From the NCBI GenBank assembly GCA_027076905.1, contig JALTGP010000271.1, positions 1 to 48,576 of the forward strand: a stretch of DNA of 48,576 bases. The letters are read 5' to 3'. Shown here piece by piece: positions 29,246 through 40,393 of this stretch; position 1 is the first letter of the stretch; each line of letters starts with the position of its first letter. The notes under the pieces are model-generated. The model was not told the origin of the DNA, made no database searches, and saw nothing but the letters and a program-made list of their open reading frames with translations. A program made the position numbers and the translations under genes. Origin of the DNA: Campylobacteraceae bacterium. Its GTDB lineage: Bacteria; Campylobacterota; Campylobacteria; Campylobacterales; Sulfurovaceae.

Positions 29246-30232
29246 CTATTTTTGGAAGTGTACCATCTTAAACTTATCTCCCATAATAGTAGGGGCAATC
29301 AATGTCTTAATCCTATCCGCCTCTCGCAGATAATTCGCCTGTGTCGTCTGTTTGGCAAACTGCTCCAAAATATCTATCAACCCAAATCGAATCAATGCCC
29401 TAGCCTGTGTCTCATACTGGTCAAGTTTAAACCCTGCCTCCTCAAACGCATCTATTACATGAGCAAAATTCACATCATAGGTAATATCTGCATTTTGATA
29501 TACATCGGAGAGTGTTAACTCTTCATCAAAAAGGGGGAAAGTCTCATGATTTTGATAAACCCTAATCGAAAAATCATTTCGCACAAACTTCTCACCATAA
29601 TCAAAGCTCACAAAATCACAATGCTCTATCCCTTTTGCCATATGCTTTGCAAACTCCTCATATCCAACAGCTACTTCACCTTTGACCTGTCTATGTTTAG
29701 AGGCAAATGTGGCTAAATCCTCATCTATCTCTCTCCACTCCACCACATGGTCAACAACAAAAGCCTCCTCTCCATCTTTGATAAGCTCACAAGGAAACGC
29801 ATCAAAAATCTCATTGGCAACTACAAAAGCATAATCCACATTCACCTTATCAATATCATTAAAATGCGTAATAGTAATATCAGAGCCAAATCGTTCCTCT
29901 ATATATTTAAGTTGTTCTTGCTGAACCTTTGGCTGACGCTCCACTATCCCAAACTTAAGTGTCTGCACAAGTGTCGGGTCAAGCGTATAGAGCCATTGAA
30001 TCATATCACAAAGTAGATACCCCTTATGTGCTCCTATCTCAATAAGCCACCCATCTCTTTTAAAACTATCCTTTTGCATAAGCTTATAAAAATGGTTGGC
30101 GATACTTGCCCCAAAAAATGAACTTGTACTTACTGCTGTATAGAAGTCTCCCTCTTTTCCTATTGCTTTGAAATTTTTGTAGTAGCCCTGCTCTGCGTAA
30201 AGCCAATTGTTCATGTATTTACTAAAATTCAC
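29246..30232 (-). CDS. SAM-dependent methyltransferase, MidA/NDUFAF7 family
   Basis: GYY... GDFYTAVSTSSFFGASIA, WLIEIGAHKGYL, VVANEIFDAFPCE. Confidence 0.85.
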   Translation of the reverse strand: MNFSKYMNNWLYAEQGYYKNFKAIGKEGDFYTAVSTSSFFGASIANHFYKLMQKDSFKRDGWLIEIGAHKGYLLCDMIQWLYTLDPTLVQTLKFGIVERQPKVQQEQLKYIEERFGSDITITHFNDIDKVNVDYAFVVANEIFDAFPCELIKDGEEAFVVDHVVEWREIDEDLATFASKHRQVKGEVAVGYEEFAKHMAKGIEHCDFVSFDYGEKFVRNDFSIRVYQNHETFPLFDEELTLSDVYQNADITYDVNFAHVIDAFEEAGFKLDQYETQARALIRFGLIDILEQFAKQTTQANYLREADRIKTLIAPTIMGDKFKMVHFQK

Positions 30233-30284
30233 TGTTTTCCTTTTTAATTAATTTTTAAATTTTATATATGAAGAACATCAACCT

Positions 30285-31517
30285 TTACCGAGCATCCGCA
30301 ACCCGAGTATATAAGCCCAATAGCTCAGTTTGTGCATCATATTTATAGATATCTTGGTCTATCTTGCGAACTTCCAAGGTATTGGTAATTATCTCTGTAT
30401 CATAAGAGGTTGCATCTCCTGCTTGTTCTAAATCTAAGGCTACAGCGTACATATTGGCGTAGTGGTTTGCGTCTTCCTCTGATAAAGCTATCTTTTTATC
30501 TATAATCTTTAGACGCTCTTTGATGAGCTTGAAACGATTTGCTATCTCTTTTCTCTTTTCATCTCTTTCTACTTGGGCGTTCATATAATCGATTTTAGAG
30601 AGTTGGATATCTTTTGTCATATTGATATTTAAGGGAATTGAAACTCTGAAACCATAGTTGAAATACTCACGATTTAGGCTTGAACCTGGTTGGGCAAACA
30701 TTGGATTTAAATCCTCATTGACATAGCGACCTGTTAGGGCTACTTCTGGGAGATATTTTGCCCATGTCATCTTTTTATATTGGTTTTTTTCCTCTATTCT
30801 TAGGCTATCACGCTTTAACTCTAGCTGATTATTAGTGTAACGTTGCTCATCTATCATAGCGAATGTTGGGGTTTTGATTTTGTAGGGGTCATCATTACTC
30901 AAAAGAGCAAACTTGTTTTCAAGCTCCGCGATACTTAAATCTATGTCTAGTTTGGCAGTAATATCTTTATTGTGTTTGAGCAGTGATTGATCATAGAGGG
31001 TTCGATTGGTTAATCCTGCATCATAGGACTCTTTTTGGATAAGCATATCTAGTTTATCATTTTTGATAAGTAAATCTATCTTTTGGAGTTGAAGTTGAGA
31101 TTTTTTTAAACGGTATAGAATATTTATTGCTTGTGAGATAAGCTCTCTTCTTTGTAGCTCTATGTCGATGCTGTTTGCTTGGTCTTGAAACTTGGCATAC
31201 TTTAACGCAGACCAAATTCCTCCCGATTTAAAAATAGGTTGGTCTACGGATATGAGGAACTGACCTGTACCTACCATAGAGCCAAATTGTGTGGAGTAGT
31301 TTTTAGAATACTGCAGATGAATGGGGTTTATCCAGGAATCCTCTAGTTTTTCAGCATTGACACTACTCTGCTCATGTTTATACTTTAACATAGCCTCTTG
31401 ATTTCCTGAGAGAATATCATGTAGTTCATCAGTAGCAAAAAGTACCGATGAACCAAAATAGACTACAAAAAGACTAGAGAGAAGCGATGGCTTTTTCAAA
31501 ACGTTTGAATCCCTCAT
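30285..31517 (-). CDS. TolC family outer membrane protein
   Basis: Signal peptide; QFLISVDQPIFKSGG, FRVSIPLNIN and coiled-coil periodicity. Start may be TTG at 31499. Confidence 0.75.
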   Translation of the reverse strand: MRDSNVLKKPSLLSSLFVVYFGSSVLFATDELHDILSGNQEAMLKYKHEQSSVNAEKLEDSWINPIHLQYSKNYSTQFGSMVGTGQFLISVDQPIFKSGGIWSALKYAKFQDQANSIDIELQRRELISQAINILYRLKKSQLQLQKIDLLIKNDKLDMLIQKESYDAGLTNRTLYDQSLLKHNKDITAKLDIDLSIAELENKFALLSNDDPYKIKTPTFAMIDEQRYTNNQLELKRDSLRIEEKNQYKKMTWAKYLPEVALTGRYVNEDLNPMFAQPGSSLNREYFNYGFRVSIPLNINMTKDIQLSKIDYMNAQVERDEKRKEIANRFKLIKERLKIIDKKIALSEEDANHYANMYAVALDLEQAGDATSYDTEIITNTLEVRKIDQDIYKYDAQTELLGLYTRVADAR

Positions 31518-32658
31518 CTATCTCCTCTTTGGTAATGGTCAAAGAGGGTAAAAATCGTACCGTATTTCGTCCTGCTGGAAGGACAATAAGCTTCTCGTTC
31601 ATGCTATTAGCTAAAATCGCTTTCATTGTATCGTTATCTTTTGCTCGAAGCCCTCGCATCAGACCAATTCCAACCTCTTTATCAAAAAGATTTGACTGTT
31701 TTTTAGCAATATCTTGAAGTTTATTGGTAAAGTAATCTATCGTATCTGATAAGTCTCCACTCTCATCGAGACCACTTAGTACCTCTAAAACGGCTAACCC
31801 TGATGTAGTACTCATATAGTTCCCACCAAAAGTACTTCCGTGGTCACCTGCGCTTAGAATATCTTTGTGCTTTGTTAGCACAGCACCAATAGGCATACCA
31901 CCACCTAACCCTTTGGCAAGAGTGACGATATCAGGCTCTATCTCATATACATTTGATGCCAACATCTTACCTGTACGATAGATTCCTGTCTGTACCTCAT
32001 CAACAATTAAAAGTACCCCTATCTCTTTTAGATGCATTGCTAGTTTTTGTATCTCATCTTTTGGAAATGGCTGAACACCCCCCTCCCCTTGAACAAGCTC
32101 AATAAGTACAGCTACTGTCTCATCATCTATGCTCTTATAGACACTCTCTATCTCATTTACATAAGAGAATCCATCAGGATATGGGGCAAAGTTTGGGGTA
32201 TGAAAACTGTCTTGACCTGTTGCTTTTACGGTGGTAATGGTTCGTCCATGAAAGGAGTGTTCTAAAGTGATAACTTTATATTTTTTCTTCTCAAATTTAG
32301 TCTCACCATATTTTCTAGCTATTTTAATCGCTCCCTCGTTTGCCTCTGCTCCTGAGTTTGCAAAAAATATCGCTCCATCATAGTTAGCAAGTTTACAAAT
32401 TTTTTCGGCAAGTTTGGCTTGTGGCTCAATTACTTGGAGATTTGAGATATGGATAATTTTCCCTGCCTGTTCACAAATAGCAGATACTAGTGTTGGGTTG
32501 GCGTGTCCTATTGAGTTTACACCTATACCTGATGCAAAATCTATATAGTCTGCCCCATCCTCATCAAAAACTGTTGAGCCTTTTGCCTCTACAAAATTGG
32601 TGTAGTTTCGTCCATAAGTCTGTAAAATATACTGTTTGTCTAACTCTTCTAAATTCAT
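31474..32658 (-). CDS. argD: Acetylornithine aminotransferase
   Basis: PLP class-III motifs: FANSGAEANEGAIKIARKY, EHSFHGRT, LIVDEVQTGIYRTGK, GSTFGGN. Confidence 0.93.
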   Translation of the reverse strand: MNLEELDKQYILQTYGRNYTNFVEAKGSTVFDEDGADYIDFASGIGVNSIGHANPTLVSAICEQAGKIIHISNLQVIEPQAKLAEKICKLANYDGAIFFANSGAEANEGAIKIARKYGETKFEKKKYKVITLEHSFHGRTITTVKATGQDSFHTPNFAPYPDGFSYVNEIESVYKSIDDETVAVLIELVQGEGGVQPFPKDEIQKLAMHLKEIGVLLIVDEVQTGIYRTGKMLASNVYEIEPDIVTLAKGLGGGMPIGAVLTKHKDILSAGDHGSTFGGNYMSTTSGLAVLEVLSGLDESGDLSDTIDYFTNKLQDIAKKQSNLFDKEVGIGLMRGLRAKDNDTMKAILANSMNEKLIVLPAGRNTVRFLPSLTITKEEIDEGFKRFEKAIASL

Positions 32659-32677
32659 TATTACTATTGTCCCTTAA

Positions 32678-33034
32678 TTATATACTGTTGTGTGTCTCAT
32701 CACTTCGATGCTCAAATGGAAGCTTTGCTCCACCCATCAAGTGAAAGTGCAAGTGGTGAATCTCTTGACCCCCATTATCTCCATTATTGGTGGTAAGCCT
32801 ATATCCACTTTTATCTACACCTATTAGGGTTGCCACCTCTTGTATAAAGGGGGTCATTTTGGTCATCATCTCTGCAGAGACATCTTGAAAGCAATCTACA
32901 TGGACTTTGGGAATAATCAAAATATGTACAGGTGCTTTAGGATACAAATCATGCAGGGCTATAAACGCATCATTTTCAAGTACATTATTACTAGGAATAT
33001 CTCCATCAACTATTTTACAAAAAATACACATCAC
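32678..33034 (-). CDS. HIT family (HINT-like) nucleotide hydrolase
   Basis: CIFCKIVDGDIPSNNVLEND; HLHFHLMGG. Confidence 0.95.
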   Translation of the reverse strand: MMCIFCKIVDGDIPSNNVLENDAFIALHDLYPKAPVHILIIPKVHVDCFQDVSAEMMTKMTPFIQEVATLIGVDKSGYRLTTNNGDNGGQEIHHLHFHLMGGAKLPFEHRSDETHNSI

Positions 33035-33140
33035 TTATCCTTTTTACTAAATTTTAGAGATTATAACACATTCAATCCCACTATTTAGTATATTTTAGAT
33101 AAAATCGCACAAATAATAAAATAATTGAACAGAGGTTATT

Positions 33141-34133
33141 TTGAAGCACCTAGAAGATAAAATCACACAAGCAACAACACTGGAATTATTGGAAAAAGTT
33201 CGAATAGAACTTTTTGGTAAAAAAGGTGCTATAGCATCGGAGTTTGCAAAACTCAAAGATGTTCCTGGACCTGAGAAAAAGGCCTTTGCAGAGGGTCTTA
33301 ATAAAAACAAAACTAAACTACAAAAATTTTATGATGAAAAGTATGAAATTTTAAAGAAAGAGGAGATAGAGAAGATTTTACAATCCGAAGCGATTGATGT
33401 CTCTCTTTATGGGAACTTGGAGAGCAAAGGGGCATTGCACCCTGTTATGGCAACCATGGATAAGATTATTGACTATTTTGTAGCCCTTAATTTTGCCATC
33501 GAAGATGGACCTAAAATAGAGGATGATTTCCATAATTTTGAAGCTCTAAATCTTCCTAAAAACCACCCTGCACGAGATATGCAAGATACCTTTTTCTGTG
33601 GAGATGGGGCAGTTCTACGAACACACACCTCACCTGTACAGATTAGAACGATGCTAAAACAAAAACCACCAATCCGCATGATTGCACCAGGGGCAGTTTT
33701 CAGAAAAGATTATGATATTACCCATACCCCTATGTTTCATCAAGTTGAGGGACTTGTCGTAGATGACAAAGGAGAGGTGAGCTTTGCCAATCTCAAATCC
33801 ATTATGTCGGACTTCTTGCATTATATGTTTGGTGAGGTAGAGATACGATTTAGACCAAGCTTCTTTCCCTTTACCGAACCCTCTGCTGAGGTTGATATCT
33901 CCTGTATCTTCTGTGAAGCCAAAGGCTGTCGTATCTGTTCTCATACAGGTTGGCTAGAGGTACTTGGTTGTGGTATTGTGGACTCAAATGTCTTTGAGGC
34001 TGTTGAGTATAAAAATATGAGTGGGTATGCCTTTGGACTTGGTGTTGAACGATTTGCCATGCTACTCCACAAAATCCCTGACCTTAGAATGTTGTTTGAG
34101 GGAGATAGAAGACTTTTGGAGCAATTTAGATGA
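33141..34133 (+). CDS. pheS: Phenylalanyl-tRNA synthetase alpha subunit
   Basis: [38 protein letters not shown]. Confidence 0.97.
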   Translation: MKHLEDKITQATTLELLEKVRIELFGKKGAIASEFAKLKDVPGPEKKAFAEGLNKNKTKLQKFYDEKYEILKKEEIEKILQSEAIDVSLYGNLESKGALHPVMATMDKIIDYFVALNFAIEDGPKIEDDFHNFEALNLPKNHPARDMQDTFFCGDGAVLRTHTSPVQIRTMLKQKPPIRMIAPGAVFRKDYDITHTPMFHQVEGLVVDDKGEVSFANLKSIMSDFLHYMFGEVEIRFRPSFFPFTEPSAEVDISCIFCEAKGCRICSHTGWLEVLGCGIVDSNVFEAVEYKNMSGYAFGLGVERFAMLLHKIPDLRMLFEGDRRLLEQFR

Positions 34134-36463
34134 TAGTAACAAGAACATGGTTAAATACTTTTATTGATATGAGAAAAGTGAGCGATGATAAGCTCTACAA
34201 GACACTAAATGCTATTGGACTCGAAGTTGATAGCATTAAAACCTATACAATTCCTCCCAAAGTGGTGGTAGGAGAGCTTATATCTTGTGAAAAACACCCC
34301 AATGCTGACAAACTAAATATCTGTCAGATTGATATTGGTGGTGAGATAAAACAGATAGTGTGTGGTGCTTCAAACGTGGTACACGCCAAATATCTGGCAG
34401 TAGCTACCATTGGTGCAAAGCTTGGTGATGATTTTGAGATTAAACACGCAGAGCTTCGTGGTGTAAAGAGTGAAGGTATGGTCTGTTCTGCTTCTGAATT
34501 GGGACTTCCTGCACTTGGTGACGGTATCTTAATTCTTGATGAGACCATTGGAAAACTTAAACTAGGAGAGGAGTTAAACAACTACAAGAAACTAGCAGAC
34601 ACTGTTATAGAGATAGAGTTAACTGCCAATCGTGGTGACTGTTTGAGTATCTACGGGATAGCACGAGATTTATCAGCAGCACTTCAACTTTCATTTAAAG
34701 CTGTTGAATATGAGAGTCAAAACTTAGAAAAAATTGGACTGGCTCGTGTGGCTGAGCTAAAAACACCTTTACCAATTAAAGGCTCATTGAAGTATGTTAT
34801 GGCAGACATTGAACATATCTGTAAGTCCTTAATTATCTCTATTCGTCTAGCGTTTATAGGGGAACAAACTGTTACTATACTGGAGGATGTTACCAAATAT
34901 GTAACCCATACCACAGGTGTTATTTTACGTGCCTACAAAACACGGAATTTCCTGCTTAAAGAGGAAGATAAAATTAGCATTACCGCATCCACAAAAGATG
35001 CGATTACCACAATAAAAGCCAACGGTCAAGACTTCTCTATCTTAGGTGTGTCACAAAATGAGGATGCAAAAGCAGATGACAAAACAGTCAAAGTTCTCTT
35101 TGAAGCGAGTTATATTAATCCTGATATTTTGGTCAATGCTGTAGCAGAACAGTCGCTAAAAACCGACAAACTATATTATAATACATCACGAGGAAGTGAA
35201 CCCTGTTTGGATATAGGTATCACCTATCTTATCTCTCTACTAGAGCGTCACAGTGGGTGTAACTTCTTTGATGGTTCTCTTTCGGTAGAAGAGGAGATAG
35301 AGGATTACATTATTACTGTCAAAGATACAGAGGTTTCAGGAATTATTGGAAAAAAGATTGAAACGATAGAGATGGTAAAGATTCTCTCCTCGCTTGGGTT
35401 TGCCATCCAGAGTTCCTCTGAAGACTTGTTTGCGGTTACAGTACCTCCTTTTAGACACGATATCCTCAATATCCAAGATATTACCGAGGAGATTGTTCGT
35501 ATTATCGGTATTGATAATATTGAGTCCAAAGCACTTAGATTTACAGAAAAACAGCGTATTAATGAGACTACCATACGCTATCACGCGAGAAAAGCATTAC
35601 GTATACGTGCAACGGCAAATGGATTTGATGAGAGTATCTCTTATGCTTTTTCCGACAAAACCTTACTTCAGAAGTATAGATTTTCTTTGGTAAAAGAGGA
35701 GCTTGACATCATCAACCCTATTACTGAAGATTTCAATACCTTAAGAAGTACCATATTGGTCAATCTTCTTATCGCCTCAAAAAGAAACGTAAGCTACTCT
35801 CAAAAGGCCATAGCACTCTTTGAGATGGGAACAGTATTTGATACCAAGCGTCAAGAAAAAGAGATGTTTAGCCTCATCTTCTCAGGACAAAAAGAGGGAG
35901 AGAATATTTCCAATGCAGGAAAACCACAGCTGATTAATTTTGAGACTTTTACCAAAAAACTCTCAGCAATTATCGGAAACTTCCAACTAAGAAGCTGTAC
36001 TCAACATAATGCCCTTTTACATCCATATCAATCTGCTGATATTATTATTGATAATAAGGTGTGTGGCTTTATGAGTAAACTTCATCCAACCGTTGCTTCA
36101 GAGTTTGACCTAGCCGATACTTTCATTGCTGAAATCTCTTTTGATGCACTTATTCCTTCTCACATCAATGCCACAGCAATTTCAAACTTTCAAGGAGTCT
36201 ATAAAGATTTAAGTTTGGTTATCGATAAAAATATCCCTTATCATCAAATTGCCACAAGCATTGAGAGATTAGAGTTAAAACTACTCAAAAAATATTTTCC
36301 TGTAGATATCTATGAAGATGCCTCCTTAGAGAACAAAAAAAGTCTAACGGTACGTCTTTTTATTCAATCGCTAACAGGAACCCTAGAAGATAAAGATAGT
36401 GAAACCATAACCAGTACTATTATTGAAACACTCCAAGAGCAGTATGGAGCAACCCTTCGATGA
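34130..36463 (+). CDS. pheT: Phenylalanyl-tRNA synthetase beta subunit
   Basis: [10 protein letters not shown], tRNA-binding domain, [17 protein letters not shown]-terminal FDX-ACB; ATGA overlap with pheS. Confidence 0.96.
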   Translation: MIVTRTWLNTFIDMRKVSDDKLYKTLNAIGLEVDSIKTYTIPPKVVVGELISCEKHPNADKLNICQIDIGGEIKQIVCGASNVVHAKYLAVATIGAKLGDDFEIKHAELRGVKSEGMVCSASELGLPALGDGILILDETIGKLKLGEELNNYKKLADTVIEIELTANRGDCLSIYGIARDLSAALQLSFKAVEYESQNLEKIGLARVAELKTPLPIKGSLKYVMADIEHICKSLIISIRLAFIGEQTVTILEDVTKYVTHTTGVILRAYKTRNFLLKEEDKISITASTKDAITTIKANGQDFSILGVSQNEDAKADDKTVKVLFEASYINPDILVNAVAEQSLKTDKLYYNTSRGSEPCLDIGITYLISLLERHSGCNFFDGSLSVEEEIEDYIITVKDTEVSGIIGKKIETIEMVKILSSLGFAIQSSSEDLFAVTVPPFRHDILNIQDITEEIVRIIGIDNIESKALRFTEKQRINETTIRYHARKALRIRATANGFDESISYAFSDKTLLQKYRFSLVKEELDIINPITEDFNTLRSTILVNLLIASKRNVSYSQKAIALFEMGTVFDTKRQEKEMFSLIFSGQKEGENISNAGKPQLINFETFTKKLSAIIGNFQLRSCTQHNALLHPYQSADIIIDNKVCGFMSKLHPTVASEFDLADTFIAEISFDALIPSHINATAISNFQGVYKDLSLVIDKNIPYHQIATSIERLELKLLKKYFPVDIYEDASLENKKSLTVRLFIQSLTGTLEDKDSETITSTIIETLQEQYGATLR

Positions 36464-37752
36464 GAAGTGTAACTATTTTACAAACAAAACAGAGTTTTTC
36501 TCTGCTTTGTGACACCATAGCTCCTGATAAATCCATCTCTCATAGATGTGCAATGTTCTCTCTTCTCTCCAATCAACCATCTCATATTAAAAACTTTCTT
36601 TTAGGAGAAGATACCCTATCATCCTTATCTATTGCAGAGCAACTTGGAGCTACTGTATCCAAAGAGGGAGCAGAAGTTACCATCACTCCTCCTGAAAAGT
36701 TAACAGAGCCAAATAATGTTCTTGATTGTGGCAATGCAGGGACAGGAATGCGTCTATATGCAGGACTATTGGCAGGAATAGAGGGCTCTTTTATCCTAAC
36801 AGGAGACAAGTATTTAAGAGGTAGACCCATGAAAAGGGTTACCAATCCATTACTAGATATAGGAGCAAAAATAGATGGTAGAGAGGAGGGAAACCTAGCC
36901 CCTCTAGCAATTCGTGGAGCAACACTTAAATCATTTAAATACCACTCGCCCATAGACTCAGCACAGGTCAAGTCAGCTCTAATACTTGCAGGACTACAAG
37001 CAGATAGCAAGAGCTACTACAAAGAGAGTTTACTTTCACGTGACCACACAGAGAGAATGCTTCGGGGTATGGGTGCTGATATCTCTATCAATGATGAGGG
37101 GTGGATTGAGATAAAACCCCTCAATGAACCTCTTAAGCCTCTTAATATTACTGTACCTGCTGACCCATCAAGTGGATTTTTCTTTGCAGTGGCTACCGCA
37201 ATAACAGCCAATAGTCAAACTACGATTAAAAATGTTACACTAAATCCTACCCGTATTGAGGCATATAAAATATTAAAAGAGATGGGAGCAGAGATTACAT
37301 TTATTGAAAAAGAGAATATCTATGAGCCTATTGGTGATATCTCAATTCGGTACAGTGGTAAACTAAAGGCAGTCAGCGTAGAGAAAAATATTGCATGGCT
37401 TATTGATGAACTCCCTGCCCTCTCCATTGCCATGAGCTGTGCTGAGGGGACTTCTATAGTCAAAAATGCCAAAGAGCTACGGGTCAAAGAGAGCGATAGA
37501 ATTGCTAGTGTGTTGGAGGGCTTACAGAGCTGTTCCATTAAAACAGTTGAGCATAATGATGGATATGAGATTATTGGTGGAGAGTTACAAAAAGCGACAG
37601 TGAACTCCTATGGAGACCATCGTATTGCGATGAGTTTTGCCATTGCAGGAGTAGTATCTGGTATGCATATTAATGATATCGATTGTATTGATACCTCTTT
37701 TCCAAACTTTTTTGATATACTCTCTAAAATTACAACCATAGAAAATAAATAG
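36460..37752 (+). CDS. aroA: 3-phosphoshikimate 1-carboxyvinyltransferase
   Basis: [32 protein letters not shown]. Confidence 0.97.
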   Translation: MRSVTILQTKQSFSLLCDTIAPDKSISHRCAMFSLLSNQPSHIKNFLLGEDTLSSLSIAEQLGATVSKEGAEVTITPPEKLTEPNNVLDCGNAGTGMRLYAGLLAGIEGSFILTGDKYLRGRPMKRVTNPLLDIGAKIDGREEGNLAPLAIRGATLKSFKYHSPIDSAQVKSALILAGLQADSKSYYKESLLSRDHTERMLRGMGADISINDEGWIEIKPLNEPLKPLNITVPADPSSGFFFAVATAITANSQTTIKNVTLNPTRIEAYKILKEMGAEITFIEKENIYEPIGDISIRYSGKLKAVSVEKNIAWLIDELPALSIAMSCAEGTSIVKNAKELRVKESDRIASVLEGLQSCSIKTVEHNDGYEIIGGELQKATVNSYGDHRIAMSFAIAGVVSGMHINDIDCIDTSFPNFFDILSKITTIENK

Positions 37753-37784
37753 ATAGATTAAAAAATTAATAAAAGAGAGACAAT

Positions 37785-38624
37785 ATGAAAATAAAACTGG
37801 CAGAAAGTTATGGGTTTTGTTACGGTGTAAAACGTGCGATTGATATTGCTGAAAAACATGAGAATAGTCTAACCTATGGACCACTTATTCACAATAAAGA
37901 TGAGATAAACCGTCTAAAAAATGGCTTCAACATAGGTCTAGCAGAAGGAATTCAAGATATTAAAGAGAACGATACCGTTGTTATACGAACCCATGGTATC
38001 CCAAAAGATGAACTAAAAGTTTTAAAAGCACAAGATAACAAGGTGATAGATGCCACCTGTCCTTATGTCACAAAACCCCAACAGATAGTAGAAGAGATGA
38101 GTTCATCTGGCTACTCTGTGGTGATATTTGGAGATAAAAATCACCCAGAGATAAAAGGGGTCTTCTCCTATGCAGAAGGAGAACAGGCCTTTATTGTATT
38201 GGATGAATCTGAACTCCAAGAACTCCCATTAAGAAACAGAGTGGCCGTAGTGGCACAAACAACAAGAAAACCTGAAGATTTTTTAAAAATTGTCAATGCC
38301 TTGATACTCAAACATAAAGAGGTACGTGTATTTAATACTATATGTAACGCCACTTTTGAGAATCAAGATGCAGCTTCTGATTTGGCAAAAGATGCGGATG
38401 TGATGATTGTTATTGGAGGGAAGCACTCCTCAAACACCAAACAGCTACACAGTATCTCCTCTCAGTTTTGTAATAACTCCTATCTTATAGAGAATGAATC
38501 AGAAATACGTTTAGAGTGGTTTGAGAATAAAAAGCTCTGTGGTATCTCAGCAGGAGCCTCCACTCCTGACTGGATTGTACAAAATGTTATTAAAAAAATC
38601 AAAGAAATTAAAATAGAAAACTAA
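37785..38624 (+). CDS. ispH: 4-hydroxy-3-methylbut-2-enyl diphosphate reductase
   Basis: YGFCYGVKRAIDIAE, DATCPYVTKPQ, GGKHSSNTKQL, SAGASTPDWI. Confidence 0.97.
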   Translation: MKIKLAESYGFCYGVKRAIDIAEKHENSLTYGPLIHNKDEINRLKNGFNIGLAEGIQDIKENDTVVIRTHGIPKDELKVLKAQDNKVIDATCPYVTKPQQIVEEMSSSGYSVVIFGDKNHPEIKGVFSYAEGEQAFIVLDESELQELPLRNRVAVVAQTTRKPEDFLKIVNALILKHKEVRVFNTICNATFENQDAASDLAKDADVMIVIGGKHSSNTKQLHSISSQFCNNSYLIENESEIRLEWFENKKLCGISAGASTPDWIVQNVIKKIKEIKIEN

Positions 38625-38672
38625 GAGTCCAAAATTATCATATATTTTTATTCCATATTAATCAAAATATAG

Positions 38673-38678
38673 TATAAT
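38673..38678 (+). promoter_or_regulatory. Candidate sigma70 -10 box for rpsA
   Basis: TATAAT in AT-rich context, 36 bp upstream of the rpsA ATG. Confidence 0.45.
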
Positions 38679-38713
38679 TAGCCCAAAATTAGGCTAGGCA
38701 AGGATTAGTAAGT

Positions 38714-40378
38714 ATGAAATTCGAAGATATCGAAATAGAAGATGTAGATTTTGGAGCGATGCTCGAGGAGTCGTTTAAAAAGTCAGATTCAAGTAGTGAT
38801 TTAGTTGATGGTGTTATCGTTAAGATAGATGAAGAAGAGAATCAAGTGGTCATTGATGTGGGTCGTAAAAATGAAGCGATTATGTCACTTGACCAAATCA
38901 GAGATGAAGATGGTTCACTTCTTTTTGAAAACGGTGAGAGCATCACTGTTGTTATTACAGGATTCAGAGGTGAGCGTCCAAGCGTATCTTATGAATTGGC
39001 AGAAAAAAGAGCTGCACTTGCAGAATTCATCGAAGAGTATGATGATGAAGAAGAGTACATTATCGAAGGTGAAATCACCAAGAAAAACAAAGGTGGATTT
39101 GTTGTAGATGTTGGTGGATTAGAGTTCTTTATGCCAAGAACACTCTCCTATATTTCTCACAAAATCAACCCTATTGGTAAGAAAGTTAAAGCACTTATAG
39201 TTAAAGTTGATAAAGAAAAAGGTAGTGTTGTTATTTCGAGAAAAGAGCTTATCGAAAGAGACAAAGCTGAAACACAAGAAATAGTTGATAAGTTACTAGA
39301 GAACAAAGCAGTTGTTCGTGGTGTTATCAAAAAAATTACTTCATATGGTATGTTTGTTGATGTTGGTGGTATGGATGGGCTTGTTCACTACTCTCAAATA
39401 TCTCACAAAGGACCAGTTAACCCATCTAAGTACTACAAAGAGGAAGATGAAGTTAATGTTATTGCAATTGATTACGATAAGAAAAAAAGACACCTTTCAC
39501 TCTCTATTAAAGAGGCAAGTATCGACCCATGGAAAGATATTGATAACACATTAAGAGCTGGTGATACTGTCAATGTAACAGTTTCAAATATCGAGCCTTA
39601 TGGTGTGTTTGTTGACCTTGGCGAGGATTTAGAAGCGTTTCTACACGTATCTGAAATTTCTTGGGATAAAAATGTTAAACACCCACAAGATTACATCGAG
39701 ATTGACCAAAAAATTGATGTTGAGATTATTGAAATTGATAAAATTCAAAGAAGACTTAGAGTTTCAAGAAAAACACTACTTCCAAAACCAATTGACCAGT
39801 TCGCATCAGCAAACAAAACAAATGATGTTATCACAGGTACTGTTTCATCTATTACTGATTTTGGTGCATTTGTTAAAATTGGTGCAGTTGAAGGTCTTCT
39901 TCACAACCAAGAGATATCTTGGGACAAGGGAATCAATGCTAAAGATGTCTTGAAAAAAGGTGATGAAGTTGAAGTTAAAATAATTAAAATTGACAGACAA
40001 AATGGTAAGGTTTCACTATCTAAAAAGGCACTAGAGCCATCTCCTGTAGCAGAGTTTGCAAAGAACCATAAAAATGGTGATATTGTTGAGGGTACAGTAA
40101 AAGATAAAAAAGATTTTGGTATCTTTATATCTATTGAAAATGGAGTAGATGCACTTCTTAGACTTGATGATTTAGGACCAATCAAAGAGGATGAAATTGA
40201 AAAAGGTCAAACAATCAGAGCCGTTATCTCTTTCTTAGATGCTGCGAATGATAGAATTAGAGTTTCAGTAAAAAGACTTGAGAGACAAGAAGAGAGAGAA
40301 GCACTTGACCAGCTTAATGCAGAGCAAGATGATAGCATGACTCTTGGTGATGTATTTAAAGACCAACTAAAAAAATAA
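38714..40378 (+). CDS. rpsA: 30S ribosomal protein S1
   Basis: Multiple S1 RNA-binding repeats (GTVSSITDFGAFVKIGAVEGLLH). Confidence 0.97.
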   Translation: MKFEDIEIEDVDFGAMLEESFKKSDSSSDLVDGVIVKIDEEENQVVIDVGRKNEAIMSLDQIRDEDGSLLFENGESITVVITGFRGERPSVSYELAEKRAALAEFIEEYDDEEEYIIEGEITKKNKGGFVVDVGGLEFFMPRTLSYISHKINPIGKKVKALIVKVDKEKGSVVISRKELIERDKAETQEIVDKLLENKAVVRGVIKKITSYGMFVDVGGMDGLVHYSQISHKGPVNPSKYYKEEDEVNVIAIDYDKKKRHLSLSIKEASIDPWKDIDNTLRAGDTVNVTVSNIEPYGVFVDLGEDLEAFLHVSEISWDKNVKHPQDYIEIDQKIDVEIIEIDKIQRRLRVSRKTLLPKPIDQFASANKTNDVITGTVSSITDFGAFVKIGAVEGLLHNQEISWDKGINAKDVLKKGDEVEVKIIKIDRQNGKVSLSKKALEPSPVAEFAKNHKNGDIVEGTVKDKKDFGIFISIENGVDALLRLDDLGPIKEDEIEKGQTIRAVISFLDAANDRIRVSVKRLERQEEREALDQLNAEQDDSMTLGDVFKDQLKK

Positions 40379-40393
40379 GGTTTAACACTTAAA

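Noticed and set aside
36582-37010. 142-aa minus-strand ORF inside aroA
   Set aside because: Fully antisense to a confidently identified aroA; Ser/Pro-rich translation typical of a shadow ORF.
38679-38696. TAGCC/GGCTA hairpin in the rpsA leader as a regulatory element
   Set aside because: Only 5 bp and lies at the expected transcription start just after the TATAAT box, so it may not be fully transcribed.
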